Shown: piece by piece, positions 61,901 to 64,000 of the stretch
Numbering within the stretch: the first letter of the stretch is position 1
How the letters are laid out: every line of letters begins with the position of its first letter
Assembly: GCF_000422825.1 (NCBI RefSeq)
Contig: NZ_AUGU01000013.1
Coordinates: 248,001 to 312,000 of the forward strand
Origin: Nocardioides insulae DSM 17944
GTDB lineage: Bacteria > Actinomycetota > Actinomycetes > Propionibacteriales > Nocardioidaceae
DNA length: 64,000 bases
Reading direction: 5' to 3'
Notes under the pieces: generated by a model
Databases searched by the model: none
What the model was told of the DNA's origin: nothing
The model's input: only the letters and a program-made list of their open reading frames with translations
Program-made: the position numbers and the translations under genes

Positions 61901-63108
61901 GCCTTCTCCTGGTTCGCATTGACATCGGTGTCCAGCTGCGCGCGGTCAGCCTCGGCGGGGCGACGCCGCCCGGTGATGTTGTCCTTCGAGCGCACCGGCG
62001 AAGCGTCGCCGCGCTCGCGCAGATCGATCAGGGCGTCCTTGAAGGCGGTCGTCTCGGCGGGGGTGCCGACCGACACCCGGAGCCAGCCGTCCGGCCCGGT
62101 CTCGCGGATCAGGACGCCACGATCCAGCAGGCCCTGCCAGACCGCGTGGCGATCGACGAACCGGCCGAAGAGGATGAAGTTGGCGTCGCTGTCTGCCACC
62201 TCGAACCCCTGTACACGGAGCCAGTCGACCAGCCCGTCACGCTCGGCACGCAGCTCGTCGACCTTGCCGAGCAATTCGGGCGCGTGCCGCAGCGCGGCCA
62301 GCGCGGCCGCCTGGGTGAGCGCGGAAAGGTGGTACGGCAGGCGCACCACCCGGATCGCGTCGATCAGGCTCGGCTCCGCCGCCAGGTAGCCCAACCGCAG
62401 GCCGGCGCCGGCGAAGGCCTTCGACATGGTGCGGGAGACCACCAGGTTGCGGTGCTCGGACAGCAACTCGACCGCACTCGGCACGCCCTCGCGCCGGAAC
62501 TCGCCGTAGGCCTCGTCGACGACCACCAGCCCACAGGGTTCGTAGCTGGCCGCCGCCGCGCAGAGAGCGGCGACCGCCTCGGGTGGCAGAGCCGTGCCGG
62601 TGGGGTTGTTGGGGCTGGGCAGCAGGATCACGCTCGGCTGCTCGCGCTTGACCAGCTCGTGCGCGGCGTCGAGGTCGAGGGAGAAGTCGCTCTCCCGGCG
62701 CCCCGCCACCCAGCGGGTCATCGTGTCGCGGGCGTATTCGGGGTACATCGAGTACGTCGGCGCGAAGCTCAGCGCCGTGCGCCCTGGCCCGCCGAAGGCC
62801 TGGAGGATCTGCAGCATCACCTCGTTGGATCCGTTGGCCGCCCAGACCATCTCCGGCGTGACCTGACCCGAGCCGGCGTCCCTGGAGAGGTACGCCGCCA
62901 GCGCGGTGCGCAGCTCCACGAACTCCCGGTCGGGGTAGCGGTTCAGCGTCGTCGCAGCCTCGGCGACGGCCGCGGCGATGTCGGCCACGCACGCGGGCGA
63001 GGGACCGTAGGGGTTCTCGTTGACGTTGAGCTTGACGGGCACATCGAGCTGCGGAGCGCCGTACGGCTCCAGCCCGGCCAGCTCCTCGCGCAGGGGCGGC
63101 CAGCTCAC
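61897..63108 (-). CDS. hisC: Histidinol-phosphate aminotransferase
   Basis: A 403-residue PLP enzyme. [20 protein letters not shown] is the start block, [15 protein letters not shown] and [10 protein letters not shown] bind PLP, and [19 protein letters not shown] contains the Schiff-base Lys. The C-terminus is ~30 residues longer than usual (a polar tail, [20 protein letters not shown]). GTG 63108 overlaps the hisD stop (GTGA) and the stop overlaps hisB (ATGA). Confidence 0.96.
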   Translation of the reverse strand: MSWPPLREELAGLEPYGAPQLDVPVKLNVNENPYGPSPACVADIAAAVAEAATTLNRYPDREFVELRTALAAYLSRDAGSGQVTPEMVWAANGSNEVMLQILQAFGGPGRTALSFAPTYSMYPEYARDTMTRWVAGRRESDFSLDLDAAHELVKREQPSVILLPSPNNPTGTALPPEAVAALCAAAASYEPCGLVVVDEAYGEFRREGVPSAVELLSEHRNLVVSRTMSKAFAGAGLRLGYLAAEPSLIDAIRVVRLPYHLSALTQAAALAALRHAPELLGKVDELRAERDGLVDWLRVQGFEVADSDANFILFGRFVDRHAVWQGLLDRGVLIRETGPDGWLRVSVGTPAETTAFKDALIDLRERGDASPVRSKDNITGRRRPAEADRAQLDTDVNANQEKA

Positions 63109-64000
63109 CGCTCGAACCTGACCGAGACTGCGGCGCCGTGCCCCGGCAGGTCCTCCGCCGCGGCCAGATTGACCACGTGGTCGGCGACGGCGGCGAGACC
63201 CTCGCGGGAGTAGTCGATGACGTGCACCGACTTGGTGAAGGCACGCACCGACAGACCCGAGGAGTGGCAGGCGCAGCCCGCGGTGGGGAGGACGTGGTTG
63301 GAGCCGGCGCAGTAGTCGCCCAATGACACCGGGGCGTAGGGGCCGATGAAGATCGCGCCCGCGTTGCGCACCCGACCGGCCACGGTCGCGGCCTCGGCGG
63401 TGTGGATCTCCAGGTGCTCGGCCGCGTAGGCGTTGACCACATCCAGGCCCTGGTCGAGGTCGTCGACCAGCACGATCCCGGACTGGGGACCGGAGAGTGC
63501 GGTACGGATCCGCTCCACGTGCTTGGTGGCCGACACCTGCTTGTCCAGCTCGGCCTCCACCTCGCCGGCGAGGTGCTCGCTCGGCGTGACCAGCACGGAG
63601 GCTGCCAGCGGGTCGTGCTCGGCCTGGCTGATCAGATCGGCAGCGACATAGGCAGCGTCCGCGGTGTCGTCGGCCAGGACGGCGATCTCGGTCGGACCGG
63701 CCTCGGAGTCGATGCCGACCTGCCCCTTGAGCAGACGCTTGGCGGTGACCACGAAGATGTTGCCGGGACCGGTGACCAGGTCGACCCGTGAACACGGCCC
63801 GGCGCCGTAGGCGAACATCGCGATCGCCTGCGCCCCGCCGACGGCGTAGACCTCCTCCACGCCGAGCAGGGCACAGGCAGCCAGCACGGTCGGGTGCGGC
63901 AGCCCCCCGAAGTCCTTCTGCGGCGGGGAGGCCAGCGCGATCGAGCCGACGCCGGCGACCTGGGCGGGCACGACGTTCATCAGCACGCTGGAGACCAGCG
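63105..64000 (-). CDS. hisD: Histidinol dehydrogenase (N-terminal end cut by window)
   Basis: The C-terminal ~297 residues of the last enzyme of histidine synthesis. [11 protein letters not shown] leads in; [16 protein letters not shown] binds [19 protein letters not shown] is a family block; LISQAEHDP holds the catalytic Glu/His; [20 protein letters not shown] holds a zinc and catalytic His. The frame continues past base 64000 with no stop. First gene, in this window, of hisDCBHAF. Confidence 0.97.
   Translation of the reverse strand, partial: LVSSVLMNVVPAQVAGVGSIALASPPQKDFGGLPHPTVLAACALLGVEEVYAVGGAQAIAMFAYGAGPCSRVDLVTGPGNIFVVTAKRLLKGQVGIDSEAGPTEIAVLADDTADAAYVAADLISQAEHDPLAASVLVTPSEHLAGEVEAELDKQVSATKHVERIRTALSGPQSGIVLVDDLDQGLDVVNAYAAEHLEIHTAEAATVAGRVRNAGAIFIGPYAPVSLGDYCAGSNHVLPTAGCACHSSGLSVRAFTKSVHVIDYSREGLAAVADHVVNLAAAEDLPGHGAAVSVRFER

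Overview
The window is high-GC actinobacterial DNA. GTG starts are frequent, genes overlap by ATGA or GTGA, and many promoters are leaderless. Gene content and protein sequences (HGxxPAAW protein, DUF6318 lipoprotein, stand-alone maltokinase-cap protein, AftD-type arabinosyltransferase) suggest Nocardioides or a close relative in Nocardioidaceae. This is inference from familiarity, not a database search. The backbone matches a gene order known from Mycobacterium tuberculosis, read in reverse: rpsA, polA, pdtaR, pyk, lgt, trpABC, trp-associated membrane protein, hisI, hisF, priA, hisH, hisB, hisC, hisD. Blocks that are not part of that string are inserted between these genes.

Layout. 1-5.5 kb: rpsA (3' end cut by the window), then a divergent ABC-2 export operon (permease plus two ATPases) and a methyltransferase. 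5.5-20.1 kb: a cell-envelope glycan cluster holding a DUF3068 protein, two GT-C-like polytopic proteins, an acyltransferase, a 1398-residue AftD homologue, a methyltransferase, a GT4 glycosyltransferase, a DUF2613 peptide, a DoxX-like protein and a lipid-linked-glycan flippase. Its content parallels the M. tuberculosis Rv0224c-Rv0236c neighbourhood. 20.1-24 kb: polA, a hotdog thioesterase, a GNAT enzyme. 24-29.8 kb: branched-chain amino-acid ABC transporter livHMGF facing a substrate-binding lipoprotein. 29.8-32.2 kb: ANTAR regulator pdtaR, an odd tRNA with a CAA anticodon, pyk. 32.2-36.5 kb: two flavoenzymes divergent from a MarR regulator, and an SDR. 36.5-42.7 kb: gltBD. 42.9-47.4 kb: trpCBA-sco1-lgt. 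47.8-50.4 kb: small membrane proteins, trp-associated membrane protein, hisI. 50.4-54.1 kb: a heterodimeric ABC exporter. 54.4-59.1 kb: nagA-nagB and secreted or hypothetical proteins. 59.1-64 kb: hisDCBHAF, with hisD cut by the window.

How genes work together. Histidine and tryptophan synthesis share PriA (HisA/TrpF); TrpC, TrpB and TrpA complete the indole branch. GltBD supplies glutamate nitrogen and livHMGF imports amino acids. The envelope cluster builds, decorates and flips arabinan-type glycan precursors. Lgt and several lipobox proteins (binding protein, SCO1, DUF6318) belong to the same lipoprotein system.

Most striking observation. The binding lipoprotein beside livHMGF (28383-29711) appears to be a circular permutant of the LivK/Peripla_BP_6 fold. 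The normal C-terminal half comes first, directly after the lipobox linker, and the normal N-terminal half comes last. Its companion LivH carries an extra secreted beta-sandwich domain. Other notable items are a tRNA with anticodon CAA but a 5-nt variable loop, an LLM-FAD oxidase fusion, a low-GC patch spanning two adjacent secreted-protein genes, the absence of trpE where it is usually found, and at least thirteen start codons placed 6-7 nt after a TANNNT-type -10 element.
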